From: Chitinolyticbacter albus
GTDB taxonomy: Bacteria; Pseudomonadota; Gammaproteobacteria; Burkholderiales; Chitinibacteraceae
NCBI RefSeq assembly: GCF_024437655.1
Contig: NZ_JANBVF010000010.1
Coordinates: 1-64,000, forward strand
Direction of reading: 5' to 3'
Length of the DNA stretch: 64,000 nt
Part shown: positions 47,056-56,332 of the stretch, piece by piece
Layout: each line of letters starts with the position of its first letter
Position numbering within the stretch: position 1 is the stretch's first letter
Notes under the pieces: model-generated
What the model was told of the DNA's origin: nothing
Database searches by the model: none
The model's input: the letters and a program-made list of their open reading frames with translations, nothing else
Translations under genes and position numbers: made by a program

Positions 47056-47988
47056 TCAAGCCCGTTCGGCGACGCGTTCACCCATCAGGCCGCTGGGGCG
47101 GAAAATCAGTACGGCAATCAGTACGACGAAGGCGAAGATGTCCTTGTAGTGGCTGCCGAGGAAACCGCCGGTGAGATCGCCCAGGTAACCCGCGCCCAGG
47201 CTCTCGATGATGCCGAGCAGGATGCCGCCGATCACCGCGCCCCACAGGTTGCCGATGCCACCCAGCACCGCGGCGGTGAAGGCCTTGAGGCCGATCATGA
47301 AGCCCATATAGGCATGGGCCTGGTCGTAGTTGGCGGCGACCATCACGCCGGCGACGGCACCGAGGGCAGAGCCGATGACGAAGGTCATCGAGATCACCGT
47401 GTTGATGTTCACCCCCATCAGCCCGGCGACATCCGGGTTCTGCGAGGTGGCGCGCATGGCGCGGCCGAGGCGGGTCTTCTCGATCAGGAAAAAGAGGCCA
47501 CCCATCAGCACGAAGGCCAGGATGATGATGGCGATCTGCAGGTCGGTGATCGCGGCACCGAAGAAGTCATGCACTTCCGTGGGCAGGATGCTGGGGAAAG
47601 GGCGGTAGTTACGGCCCCAGATCAGCATGGCCGCCTGCTGCAGCACGATGGAAACGCCAATCGCGGTGATCAAAGGCGCGAGCCGGGGCGCACGCCGCAG
47701 CGGCCGGTACGCAACCCGCTCGATGGTGAAGCCGAGCAGCATGGAAACCGGGATCGCCATGGCGAGACCAGCCAGGAGCAGCAGCGGTCCGGGTAATTGC
47801 ACGCCGGCGTCGAGCAATACATTGATGCAGGTGATGGTCACCATCGCGCCGATCATCACGATTTCGCCGTGGGCGAAATTGATCAGCTGCATGATGCCGT
47901 ACACCATGGTGTAACCGAGTGCGATCAGCGCATAGATGCTGCCCACAATCAGCCCGTTCAGCAGTTGTTGAATAAAGATGTCCACCAT
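47056..47988 (-). CDS. livH: Branched-chain amino acid ABC transporter permease LivH
   Basis: 310 residues, eight or so hydrophobic segments, with MVYGIMQLINFAHGEIVMIGA and AFTAAVLGGIGNLWGAVIGG typical of LivH. First gene of the cluster H-M-G-F. The binding protein (livK/J) is not next to it, which is usual only when it lies elsewhere on the chromosome. Confidence 0.93.
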   Translation of the reverse strand: MVDIFIQQLLNGLIVGSIYALIALGYTMVYGIMQLINFAHGEIVMIGAMVTITCINVLLDAGVQLPGPLLLLAGLAMAIPVSMLLGFTIERVAYRPLRRAPRLAPLITAIGVSIVLQQAAMLIWGRNYRPFPSILPTEVHDFFGAAITDLQIAIIILAFVLMGGLFFLIEKTRLGRAMRATSQNPDVAGLMGVNINTVISMTFVIGSALGAVAGVMVAANYDQAHAYMGFMIGLKAFTAAVLGGIGNLWGAVIGGILLGIIESLGAGYLGDLTGGFLGSHYKDIFAFVVLIAVLIFRPSGLMGERVAERA

Positions 47989-48290
47989 CTATCCCTGGGT
48001 GTGGTGCCGCCGCATGTGCATTGGCTTGATTTCGATTCCTTCACCGGCACCTCACGATCCGTGATGGTGCTGCGCTTTGCCGCTTGTGGCGGGGCCGGCG
48101 TGGTTAGGCGCGGCTCGCCTGACGGCGGGCCACGCTGGCCTTGTATGCAGTTGGGCGTGAATACTACCGTAACAGTTGCCGGGCGAACCTTACAGCGTGC
48201 CGGATTTGCATCGATACTGCTGCTTTCCCTTACAGGTTAGACCGAATTCCAGGCCGATCCAGCGGCAGCCTGCGTGGGCGGCGTGCTATT
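47989..48290. other. Intergenic region between putA and livH
   Basis: It must hold the start region of the liv operon on the minus strand; TAGTAT (minus, near 48160) is a possible -10 without a fitting -35. No gene, binding protein fragment or terminator for putA is evident. Confidence 0.4.
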
Positions 48291-51200
48291 TCAGGCCTTG
48301 CGGCCCAGTAGTTCGGCGTCGCCCCCGGCGGCGGCGGTATTCACCGTGGTCACCACTTCGTGCATCAGGCGGTATAGCGGGTAACTCCCGTCCGGGAGTG
48401 GCCGGATTGCCTGCCGCACCGCCCCCTCGCTTGCGGCGAGCCGTAGCGACGGATCATGGCCCGCGCCATCCCACAACACCGTATCGCAAGCTTGCACTAG
48501 CGGGTCGTCCAGCACGGTGATAAGGCCGGCAAAGGGCTCTATCCAGGCAGCGGGTACCACCTGGCGCGGTAGTATGGCCTGATTGCCGGTGGCGAGACAG
48601 GCGGCAAGCTGTGGCAGCAATGCAATGCTGTCGTCCGCGAGGCAGGCTACCCGTCCGCGCGGGCGATAACGCAGCGTGTTGGCTTCACCCACCGCAGCCG
48701 GCAGCGCGCAGCGCGTGGCCAGCGGGCTGTGGTCGAACAGTGCCTCGATGACGGCGCCGAGCCGGCCTTGCACTGGCAGTGCCAGCGTGGCGGTCAGCGC
48801 CAGCAGCGCGGGCTCGGGTCTATGGCCGGAACTCGGGAGCGAGTGGCAAGGGTCGGCATCGCGCACCAGCCGCCACAGCAACCACGGACCGCCGGCCTTG
48901 GGTCCCGTGCCCGACAAGCGCTCGCCGCCGAAAGGCTGGTGGCCGACCACGGCGCCGATCTGATTGCGGTTCACAAAGACATTGCCGACGCGCATGCCAT
49001 TGCGCACTGTCTCGATGAAACTGGGGCAGCGGCTGGCAATGCCCAGCGTCAGTCCGTAGCCCAGGCCATCCAGCTCGGCGAGCAGCCTGCCCAGATCGGC
49101 TGGGTCGTAGCGCAACACCGCCAGCACGGGCCCGAATATTTCGCCAGGCAGCCGATCGAGCCGGTCGATCTCGACCAGGGTTGGCGCGACATAATGGCCG
49201 GCTTCCGGTAGCCGAGCGCTGCTGAACACCGGCAAGCGCTGATCGCGAAAGGACTGAAGCGCGTGCTGGATGCGCTGGGCGGCGTCGCTACTGATCACCG
49301 GGCCGATATCGGTGGCGAGCTGCAGTGGATCCCCCAGGGTCAATTCGACCATGGCCGCCTGCAGCAAGGGTAGGAGGCGCGGCGCGATGGCATGCGGGAC
49401 GCACAGTACGCGCAGTGCCGAACAGCGCTGACCCGAGCAGTCGAAAGCGGAGGCCAGGGCGTCTTGTACCACCTGCTCGATCAGGGCGGAGCTGTCGATC
49501 ACCATCGCGTTCACCCCGCCCGTTTCCGCCACCAGTGGCCGCTCGCCGCCGCTGGCCGCCAGCGCACGATGGATGGCTTGGGCCGTGGGCAACGAGCCGG
49601 TGAACAACACCCCCTGGAGCCTGGCGTCGCTGACCAGTGCGGCACCGATGTCCGGCCCGCCAGGCAGCAGCTGCAGCGCGCTGCGTGCCACTCCGGCCTC
49701 GTGTAGCAGTCGGGTGGCGGCGTGAGCGATCAGTGGGGTGTGTTCGGCTGGTTTCGCAATCACCACATTGCCGGTGACGAGCGCGGCGGCGATCTGGCCC
49801 ATGAAAATGGCCAGCGGGAAATTCCACGGGCTGATCGCGGCCACCACGCCCAGCGGGGCAGGGGCGCTGGCCGGCCAGTTCACTTGCGCCTGGGCGGCGT
49901 AATAGCGGCAGAAATCAATGGCTTCGCGCACTTCGTTCAGCGCGGCGGGCAGAGTCTTGCCGGCTTCGCGCACCAGCAAGGCGATCAGCGCCGCTTGCTG
50001 CTGCGTCAGCAGGTCGGCGGCGCGGCGCAGTGCCGCGATGCGCTCGCCCAAGGGCGTCGCAGCCCAGCACGGCGCATAGGCTTGTGCCTGTTGCAGCGCC
50101 TGCTCGACATCGGCAAGGTTAGCGTCGACGACGCTGCCGACGATTTCGTCCAGCCTTGCCGGGTTGTGCAAGTGGCGCATGGCCTTGCCCTCTGGCGCGG
50201 GGTGCGCCAACAAGGGGGCCGCCGCCATCGGCGCCGACTCGGCCTGCAGCGCGGCGGCCAGCCGCGTGAGGCTGGGGCTGTCACTCCAGTTGATCCCAGG
50301 CGCGACTGGCTGCGCGTGTGGGCGTTCCGCGGGGGGCGGCAGACCGGCCGAAGGATCGCGCAGGCTGGCCAAGACCGGATCGCGCAGCGCCGGCGTCGAT
50401 TCCTCGCTGGCGAGCAACTGGTGGACAAACGACTGATTGGCGCCATTTTCCAGCAGCCGCCGTACCAGGTAGGGCAGCAGCGCTGCATGGGCGCCGACCG
50501 GGGCGTACAGGCGGCAGGGCCGGTTGATGCCGTGGCCGTTGAGCAGGCGATAGAGCGGCTCGCCCATGCCGTAAAGGCACTGATATTCGAACTCACGCCC
50601 GCCGGCCATTGCATGCACCGCCAGGGCGCTGAACACATTGTGCGTGGCAAAGGCCGGGTAGAGCACGTCCTCGGCCCGCAGCATGCGGCGGGCGCAGGCG
50701 AGAAAGCTCGCATCGCTGTGTGCCTTGCGGGTATACACCGGGTAATCGGGCCAGGCTTCGAGCTGCGCACGCTTGATCTCGCCATCCCAGTAAGCGCCCT
50801 TGACCAGGCGCACGGCGATCTTGCGCTCGGCGCGCGTCGCGGCAGCGATCAGCCAGTCGATTTGCGCGAGCGCGCATTTCTGATAGGCCTGCACTGCGAT
50901 GCCCAGCCCATCCCAGCCGGCAAGGTCGGGTTCCTGTAGCAGACGACCGAACAAGGTGAGGGTCAGCGGCAGCCGGTCCACCTCTTCGGCATCGATCGTC
51001 AGCGCCAGGTTGGCATCGCGCGCCATTCTCGCCAGCGCCAGCAGGCGAGGGTAGAGCTCGGTCTTTATCCTGGCATGCTGCCTATGCTCGAAACGTGGGT
51101 GCAGCGCGGAAAGCTTGACCGAGAGCGCGTTGGCGCTGAGCGCACCATTGCGAGCCCCTTGCACGGACAGTGCGTTGATGGCGTGGGCATAGGCCTCGGC

Positions 51201-51797
51201 GTAGCGTTCGGCATCCTCCGCCGCGAGGGCGGCCTCGCCCAGCATGTCGAAGGAGTGACAAAAGCCGTCGACGCGGTTGGCGAGTGCGGACTCCATGGTC
51301 TCGCCGATGACGAAGTGCATCCCCAGCTTGCGCATCGCCTGGCGCAACGCAAAACGGACGATGCCTCGGCCATTGCGGGTCTCGCTCCAGTGTTCGGCGG
51401 TATCGAGACCGCGCCTTGCAAGGTTGATGAAGAACGATGGACTCGCTTCGCCATCCAGCCAGTCGGCCGCGTGCAGTTGATCGCGTATCAGTGCATCGGC
51501 GGTGGCGATGTCGGGGATGCGCAGCAGCGCCTCGGCCAGCGTCAACAGTGCCAATCCGGAGGGACTGGCCAGCGGAAAGGCCGTGAACAGCGCATCGGCC
51601 CCGCCGCCTTCGCGCCGGCCATCACGCAGTGTATCGAGCAGGAACTCACCCTGACCTTCGACGTAGGTCTGCTCCTCTGGCGTGAGTCTGGCCAGCGGCA
51701 GCAAGGCGCGCACCGCGCCCGCCTCGCCGATGAAGCGCGTGGCATGGATCTCGGCGAGGTCTTGCGTATCGGATGGGTCGAAGGCTGAAAGGGTCAT
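48291..51797 (-). CDS. putA: Bifunctional proline dehydrogenase / P5C dehydrogenase PutA, without DNA-binding domain
   Basis: Oxidises proline to glutamate in two steps. 1168 residues: PRODH barrel to about 460 (YLVRRLLENGANQSFVHQLLAS), ALDH-type P5CDH to about 1000 with the catalytic cysteine C792 in GQRCSALRV and the glutamate motif VAETGGVNAM, then a C-terminal ALDH-like domain as in long type B PutA. The first 40 residues show no ribbon-helix-helix, so it cannot repress its own gene as E. coli PutA does. It ends about 300 bp before livH. Confidence 0.93.
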   Translation of the reverse strand: MTLSAFDPSDTQDLAEIHATRFIGEAGAVRALLPLARLTPEEQTYVEGQGEFLLDTLRDGRREGGGADALFTAFPLASPSGLALLTLAEALLRIPDIATADALIRDQLHAADWLDGEASPSFFINLARRGLDTAEHWSETRNGRGIVRFALRQAMRKLGMHFVIGETMESALANRVDGFCHSFDMLGEAALAAEDAERYAEAYAHAINALSVQGARNGALSANALSVKLSALHPRFEHRQHARIKTELYPRLLALARMARDANLALTIDAEEVDRLPLTLTLFGRLLQEPDLAGWDGLGIAVQAYQKCALAQIDWLIAAATRAERKIAVRLVKGAYWDGEIKRAQLEAWPDYPVYTRKAHSDASFLACARRMLRAEDVLYPAFATHNVFSALAVHAMAGGREFEYQCLYGMGEPLYRLLNGHGINRPCRLYAPVGAHAALLPYLVRRLLENGANQSFVHQLLASEESTPALRDPVLASLRDPSAGLPPPAERPHAQPVAPGINWSDSPSLTRLAAALQAESAPMAAAPLLAHPAPEGKAMRHLHNPARLDEIVGSVVDANLADVEQALQQAQAYAPCWAATPLGERIAALRRAADLLTQQQAALIALLVREAGKTLPAALNEVREAIDFCRYYAAQAQVNWPASAPAPLGVVAAISPWNFPLAIFMGQIAAALVTGNVVIAKPAEHTPLIAHAATRLLHEAGVARSALQLLPGGPDIGAALVSDARLQGVLFTGSLPTAQAIHRALAASGGERPLVAETGGVNAMVIDSSALIEQVVQDALASAFDCSGQRCSALRVLCVPHAIAPRLLPLLQAAMVELTLGDPLQLATDIGPVISSDAAQRIQHALQSFRDQRLPVFSSARLPEAGHYVAPTLVEIDRLDRLPGEIFGPVLAVLRYDPADLGRLLAELDGLGYGLTLGIASRCPSFIETVRNGMRVGNVFVNRNQIGAVVGHQPFGGERLSGTGPKAGGPWLLWRLVRDADPCHSLPSSGHRPEPALLALTATLALPVQGRLGAVIEALFDHSPLATRCALPAAVGEANTLRYRPRGRVACLADDSIALLPQLAACLATGNQAILPRQVVPAAWIEPFAGLITVLDDPLVQACDTVLWDGAGHDPSLRLAASEGAVRQAIRPLPDGSYPLYRLMHEVVTTVNTAAAGGDAELLGRKA

Positions 51798-51936
51798 GGT
51801 GGCGCAATCGGGAATCAGCTTTCAACTTAGAAGGCGGTTCTCGCGCGCGCGAATTGCCGTGTCCAGGGTGTGGTATTACCGCAAAAGCGGGCAAGGCGAG
51901 CCTACCCGCTGCACGGTGCTGCTTGTCTTGCCAACG

Positions 51937-51945
51937 TGCTATAAT
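51937..51945 (+). promoter_or_regulatory. Extended -10 promoter of typA
   Basis: TGCTATAAT (51937-51945) combines a perfect TATAAT with the TGn extension, 32 bp before the typA start. The -35 region is weak (TGCTGC at 51917-51922, 17-bp spacer), as expected for an extended -10 promoter. Confidence 0.75.
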
Positions 51946-51977
51946 CGCCGGTTTCGTCTCCATCCCGGCCCGCATCC

Positions 51978-53792
51978 ATGTCCCGCGCCCTACGCAATAT
52001 CGCCATCATCGCCCACGTCGATCATGGCAAGACCACCCTCGTTGACCAATTGCTGCGTCAATCCGGCACCTTCCGCGACAACCAGCAGGTTGACGAGCGC
52101 GTGATGGACAGCAACGACCTCGAAAAAGAGCGCGGCATCACGATTCTGGCCAAGAACACCGCCATCGATTACGAAGGCACCCATATCAATATCGTCGACA
52201 CCCCGGGCCACGCTGACTTCGGCGGCGAAGTCGAGCGCGTGCTGGGCATGGTCGACGGCGTGCTGCTGCTGGTCGACGCAGTGGAAGGCCCGATGCCGCA
52301 GACGCGCTTCGTCACCAAGAAGGCGCTGGCGCTGGGTCTGCGCCCCATCGTCGTGATCAACAAGGTGGATCGTCCGGGCGCACGTCCGGACTGGGTGCTG
52401 GACCAGACCTTCGACCTGTTCGATCGCCTCGGCGCCACCGACGAACAACTCGACTTCCCCATCATTTACGCCTCGGGCCTGAACGGCTTTGCCAAGCTGG
52501 AACTGGACGAGACATCGGACAACATGCGTCCGCTGTTCGAAACCGTGCTCAAGCACGTGCCGTCCCCTCCGGGCGATGCTGACGCGCCGCTGCAGCTGCA
52601 ACTGGCTGCGCTCGATTACTCCACCTATACCGGTCGCCTCGGCGTTGGCAAGGTGCTCAACGGTCGCATCAAGCCGGGCCAGCAAGTGGTGGTGATGAAC
52701 CACGACGACCAGGTGGCCACCGGCCGCATCAACCAGGTGCTGGGTTTCCAGGGTCTGGATCGCGTGCCGGTCGATGGCGCCGAAGCCGGCGACATCATCA
52801 TCATTTCGGGTCTGGACGATATCGGTATCGGTGTCACCATCTGTGACAAGGAAAACCCGGTTGGTCTGCCGGTGCTCGGCGTGGACGAGCCGACGCTGAA
52901 CATGGACTTCATGGTTAACACTTCGCCGCTGGCCGGCACCGAAGGCAAGTTCGTCACCAGCCGCCAGATCCGCGATCGCTTGACCAAGGAATTGCTGACC
53001 AACGTCGCGCTGCGCGTCGAGGATACGGCCGATGCCGATATCTTCCGTGTATCGGGCCGTGGCGAACTGCATTTGACGATTCTGCTGGAAAGCATGCGTC
53101 GTGAAGGCTTTGAAATGGCCGTGGCCAAGCCGCGCGTCGTGTACAAGGATATCGACGGCCAGAAGTGCGAACCGTATGAAAACCTGACCATTGACCTGGA
53201 AGACGAACACCAGGGCGGCATCATGGAAGAAATCGGTCGCCGCCGTGGCGAGCTGACCAATATGGAATCGGACGGCCAGGGCCGTACCCGTCTGGAATAC
53301 CACATTCCGGCGCGTGGCCTGATCGGCTTCCAGTCCGACTTCATGACCATGACCCGTGGCACCGGCCTGATGAGCCACGTGTTCGACGACTACGCACCGA
53401 CCAAGGCGGACATGCCGGGCCGTCACAATGGCGTGCTGATCTCGCAGGACAACGGCGAAGCCGTCGCCTACGCGCTGTGGAAGCTGGAAGACCGCGGCCG
53501 CATGTTCGTGTCGCCGGGCGACAAGCTGTACGAAGGCATGATCATCGGCATTCACAGCCGAGACAACGATCTGGTGGTGAACCCGATCAAGGGCAAGCAG
53601 CTGACCAACGTGCGTGCTTCTGGCACCGACGAGGCCGTGCGCCTGACTACGCCGATCAAGCTGTCGCTGGAATCGGCCGTGGAGTTCATCGACGACGACG
53701 AACTGGTGGAAATCACCCCGCAGTCGATCCGCATCCGCAAGCGTCACCTGCAGGAACACGAACGCCGCCGCGCTGCCAAGACCGAAGGCTGA
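51978..53792 (+). CDS. typA: Translational GTPase TypA/BipA
   Basis: 604 residues with EF-G-like domains: the G1 motif AHVDHGKT, G2/G3 ITILAKN and [15 protein letters not shown]4 NKVD. Domain II, the EF-G-like domains III and V and the TypA C-terminal domain follow ([17 protein letters not shown]). TypA assists 50S assembly and stress or cold growth. A single gene with its own promoter and terminator. Confidence 0.97.
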   Translation: MSRALRNIAIIAHVDHGKTTLVDQLLRQSGTFRDNQQVDERVMDSNDLEKERGITILAKNTAIDYEGTHINIVDTPGHADFGGEVERVLGMVDGVLLLVDAVEGPMPQTRFVTKKALALGLRPIVVINKVDRPGARPDWVLDQTFDLFDRLGATDEQLDFPIIYASGLNGFAKLELDETSDNMRPLFETVLKHVPSPPGDADAPLQLQLAALDYSTYTGRLGVGKVLNGRIKPGQQVVVMNHDDQVATGRINQVLGFQGLDRVPVDGAEAGDIIIISGLDDIGIGVTICDKENPVGLPVLGVDEPTLNMDFMVNTSPLAGTEGKFVTSRQIRDRLTKELLTNVALRVEDTADADIFRVSGRGELHLTILLESMRREGFEMAVAKPRVVYKDIDGQKCEPYENLTIDLEDEHQGGIMEEIGRRRGELTNMESDGQGRTRLEYHIPARGLIGFQSDFMTMTRGTGLMSHVFDDYAPTKADMPGRHNGVLISQDNGEAVAYALWKLEDRGRMFVSPGDKLYEGMIIGIHSRDNDLVVNPIKGKQLTNVRASGTDEAVRLTTPIKLSLESAVEFIDDDELVEITPQSIRIRKRHLQEHERRRAAKTEG

Positions 53793-53812
53793 TCGAGTCA
53801 TCTGTTCTGCAC

Positions 53813-53836
53813 AAGCCCCTGTTTCGACAGGGGCTT
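53813..53836 (+). terminator. Rho-independent terminator of typA
   Basis: A 10-bp stem (AAGCCCCTGT with ACAGGGGCTT) closed by a UUCG tetraloop, with a T5 run overlapping the stem end. Confidence 0.95.
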
Positions 53837-53924
53837 TTTGTTGCATCCAGATAGCGGGTATGGGGGCCGAGCTTGACGCTGCCGATGCGATGTCTCAGTC
53901 TCCGGCTTACAAAGCTGGCCTGAG

Positions 53925-53982
53925 AGTGGTTTTGACTTAAATACCACTTCGGCCATTCAGGATCGAGCCGGCCTAAGCCGGC
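53925..53982 (+). promoter_or_regulatory. Inverted repeats upstream of the polysaccharide-lyase-like gene
   Basis: AGTGGT (53925-53930) and ACCACT (53943-53948), 12 bp apart, surround a TTGACT box (53932-53937). Just before the ribosome site, GCCGGC-CTAA-GCCGGC (53967-53982) can form a 6-bp hairpin that ends 4 nt ahead of GGAGG (53987-53991). The first may be an operator, the second a translational element. Confidence 0.35.
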
Positions 53983-53998
53983 CACCGGAGGATGGAAT

Positions 53999-55714
53999 AT
54001 GAGTCGCATCACCCTGTCGCGCATGCTATCCGGCAGCGCGTTGCTTGTGCTTGCCTTTAATGCCGAGGCCGCCTGCCGCGGCAACTGGGCAGAAGGCAAT
54101 ACCTATACCGCGGGCGACGTGGTCAGCTACGCCGGCAACAACTACAGCGCGCGCTCCACGCATACCGCTTATGTCGGCACCAACTGGAATCCGGCGTCCA
54201 CGCCGACCCTGTGGCAAGCCGGGGGCAGTTGTGGCGCAACGCCGGTACCCACGGCGGTACCGGCCACGCCGACGCCCAAGCCGACCCATACCCCGGTGCC
54301 GACCGCGACGCCGGTTCCGGTGAGCACACCGACGGCGCAGCCCACTGCGACACCGTCGCCTGTGGTAACGCCGACCCGGGTGGCTTCAGCCTGCTATCCC
54401 GCCTGGGCGAGCACGATCGCGTATACCACTGGCCAGCGCGTGACTCAGGCGGGTCGCAACTACGAAGCCAAATGGTGGACGCAGGGCGACAACCCCGCGC
54501 TCAGCGGTCAGTGGGGCGTGTGGAAGGAGCTCGGGGCCTGCGCTGGCGGCGTCACGCCGACCGTGACGCCGACCACCGCGACGCCGACCTTGGCACCGAC
54601 TGCGACCCCAACGGCCACTCCGGTTCCCGTGGTCACCCCGACCGCAACGCCGGTGCCGACGGTGACGCCGGCACCGATCGTCACGCCGACGCCCGGGCCG
54701 ACCCCATTGCCCGGCAGTGCGCTGCTCGATGTCCGCTTCGACGGCCACGCGGTGGGTGTGTATACCGCTAGCCAGTTCCAGTCCGACTGGAGCACCAGCC
54801 CGTCCGGCTCGTCCGGGGTTTCGGCCGGCCGGCTCAGCGTGGTGGCTGATCCGGACAACGGCGCCAACAAAGTGCTGCGCGTCACCTACAAGGGCGGTGA
54901 GATCGGCGGCAATTCCGCGTCGGTGTTCGATGTGCCGCTGCCCGCCGGACAGAATCACCTGTTCCTGCAGTACAAGCTGCGCTTCGACAACGCCTTCAAC
55001 TGGGTCAAGGGCGGCAAGCTGCCGGGGCTAGGGGGCGCTGACACGCCTACCGGCTGCATCGACAACGGCACCTTCGATGGCTTTACCACGCGCAGCATGT
55101 GGCGCGAGAACGGCCTTGCATTCCAGTACCTGTATTTCCCCGGCAAGCTGGAACGCTGCGGTGACTACTTCAGCTACGCCAAGCGGTTCGAGGCGGGGCG
55201 CTGGTACACGCTCACCCAGGAAGTGCAGCTGAACGACGCTGGCCAGGCCAATGGCTGGATCAAGGCCTGGCTCGATGGCGAGCCCACGCTGGCGCTCAAC
55301 GGCATGAAGTGGCGCGAAGGTGCTGCGGTGGGGATCGACGCGCTTGTGTTCCATACCTTCTTCGGTGGCTCGACCACCGATTGGGCGCCAGCCAGCGACC
55401 AGTACGCCTATTTCGACAACGTCCGTGTCTCGACCGGCTCGCCGCTGGCACTGGTCGATACGCGAAAGCCCGCGCCGTCCTTCAGCAATCCGCTCGCGGG
55501 CTATGCGCAATGGGAGGCCGGCAAGAGCTACGCCGAAGGCAGTTACGTTTATCGCATCGACAATGGCCGCTACCGCTACTTCAAGGCGCGTTACTACGTG
55601 GCGGCCAATATCGATCCCTTGGCGTCCAACCTGGCCGAAGCGCACGTCGGCGTGTACTCGCCCAAGCTCGACAACGGCGAGAAGTGGCTGGAACTGGCCG
55701 CGCCCTGGCTGTGA
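53999..55714 (+). CDS. Secreted polysaccharide lyase-like protein with chitin-binding-type modules
   Basis: 571 residues: signal peptide (cleavage after NAEA), then two cysteine-bounded CBM5/12-like modules (about 25-78 and 128-178) with the A-W-Y-G pattern. They are separated from each other and from the catalytic part by Thr/Pro/Val linkers. Residues ~240-475 resemble polysaccharide lyase family 14-like enzymes (KGGKLPGLGG, TRSMWRENGLAFQY, FHTFFGGSTTDW). A third CBM-like module ends the protein (YAQWEAGKSYAEGSYV). It is probably exported to attack a uronate or related polymer while bound to chitin-like surfaces; substrate unproven. Confidence 0.75.
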   Translation: MSRITLSRMLSGSALLVLAFNAEAACRGNWAEGNTYTAGDVVSYAGNNYSARSTHTAYVGTNWNPASTPTLWQAGGSCGATPVPTAVPATPTPKPTHTPVPTATPVPVSTPTAQPTATPSPVVTPTRVASACYPAWASTIAYTTGQRVTQAGRNYEAKWWTQGDNPALSGQWGVWKELGACAGGVTPTVTPTTATPTLAPTATPTATPVPVVTPTATPVPTVTPAPIVTPTPGPTPLPGSALLDVRFDGHAVGVYTASQFQSDWSTSPSGSSGVSAGRLSVVADPDNGANKVLRVTYKGGEIGGNSASVFDVPLPAGQNHLFLQYKLRFDNAFNWVKGGKLPGLGGADTPTGCIDNGTFDGFTTRSMWRENGLAFQYLYFPGKLERCGDYFSYAKRFEAGRWYTLTQEVQLNDAGQANGWIKAWLDGEPTLALNGMKWREGAAVGIDALVFHTFFGGSTTDWAPASDQYAYFDNVRVSTGSPLALVDTRKPAPSFSNPLAGYAQWEAGKSYAEGSYVYRIDNGRYRYFKARYYVAANIDPLASNLAEAHVGVYSPKLDNGEKWLELAAPWL

Positions 55715-55743
55715 GCGGTCGAAGGGCATCCTGAAGTAGGGCG

Positions 55744-55765
55744 CAGCCCCGGTTTGCCGGGGCTG
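55744..55765 (+). terminator. Rho-independent terminator of the lyase-like gene
   Basis: A 9-bp stem (CAGCCCCGG with CCGGGGCTG, loop TTTG) followed by TTT, 29 bp after the stop. It may also serve the convergent DUF2269 gene. Confidence 0.8.
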
Positions 55766-55781
55766 TTTGCTTGCGTCTCGC

Positions 55782-56243
55782 TCAGAGCCCGCCCTTATCT
55801 ACCATCAACCACAACGCCGGCAGCAGCAGCACGGTCGCCAGGGTGCCTGCCGCCGACCACCAGCGGGCCAAGGGCCAGTAGCGCGGTGGCACCGGTGCGT
55901 CGGAGGCGAGGTCGCGCAGCAGCCGCGCCTGGGCGATCTGGATCGGTAGCAGCACGGCGAGCCAGATCAGGCCGGATGCGGCAAACAGTGCATAGGCTTG
56001 CCAGATCCACGGCCAGACGTGCACGCCGCCGAAGTCCGCGGCCATCAGGTGACCGGTGATGGCGAGCAGGGTGGCGCCGACGGCGGTGAAGGCAAGGTCG
56101 GTGACGTTGACGAGGCGGGTCGCGTAGCGGATCACCGCGACGTTGCCGCTGCGATCGGCCATCACCTTCCATAGGGCGCTGACGATCACGTTGCCGAGAA
56201 ACAGACAGACTCCGAAGAGATGCAGGGTTTTCACGAAATGCAT
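55782..56243 (-). CDS. DUF2269 family membrane protein
   Basis: 153 residues with four hydrophobic segments and the typical N terminus MHFVKTLHLFGVCLFLGNVIVSALWK. The start at 56243 fits the family; the frame to 56369 runs across the operator region and was dropped. Divergent from the TetR gene with an 89-bp gap, so it is the probable target of that regulator. Function unknown. Confidence 0.8.
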   Translation of the reverse strand: MHFVKTLHLFGVCLFLGNVIVSALWKVMADRSGNVAVIRYATRLVNVTDLAFTAVGATLLAITGHLMAADFGGVHVWPWIWQAYALFAASGLIWLAVLLPIQIAQARLLRDLASDAPVPPRYWPLARWWSAAGTLATVLLLPALWLMVDKGGL

Positions 56244-56261
56244 GGTGGACTCCAATTTGAT

Positions 56262-56303
56262 CTTGACGGTGTCAAGTTTACGATAAAACTTGGCAGTGTC
56301 AAG
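56262..56303. promoter_or_regulatory. Two 15-bp operator-like inverted repeats between DUF2269 and tetR-type genes
   Basis: CTTGACGGTGTCAAG (56262-56276) and CTTGGCAGTGTCAAG (56289-56303) match at 13 of 15 positions and lie 27 bp apart. They cover a minus-strand promoter for the DUF2269 gene: TTGACA (56297-56302) and TAAACT (56275-56280) with a 16-bp spacer. The adjacent TetR-type protein is the likely binder, repressing both genes. Confidence 0.75.
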
Positions 56304-56332
56304 ATGGCATCGATTCCAGAACCGGAGCGTGC

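Noticed and set aside
51990..53846. 618-residue minus-strand frame opposite typA
   Set aside because: Mirror of the typA codon pattern; no domain and no promoter.
53925..53948. AGTGGT/ACCACT as a NagQ- or DasR-type GlcNAc operator
   Set aside because: Those GntR-family sites have a spacer of about 4 bp between TGGT and ACCA; here the spacer is far longer.
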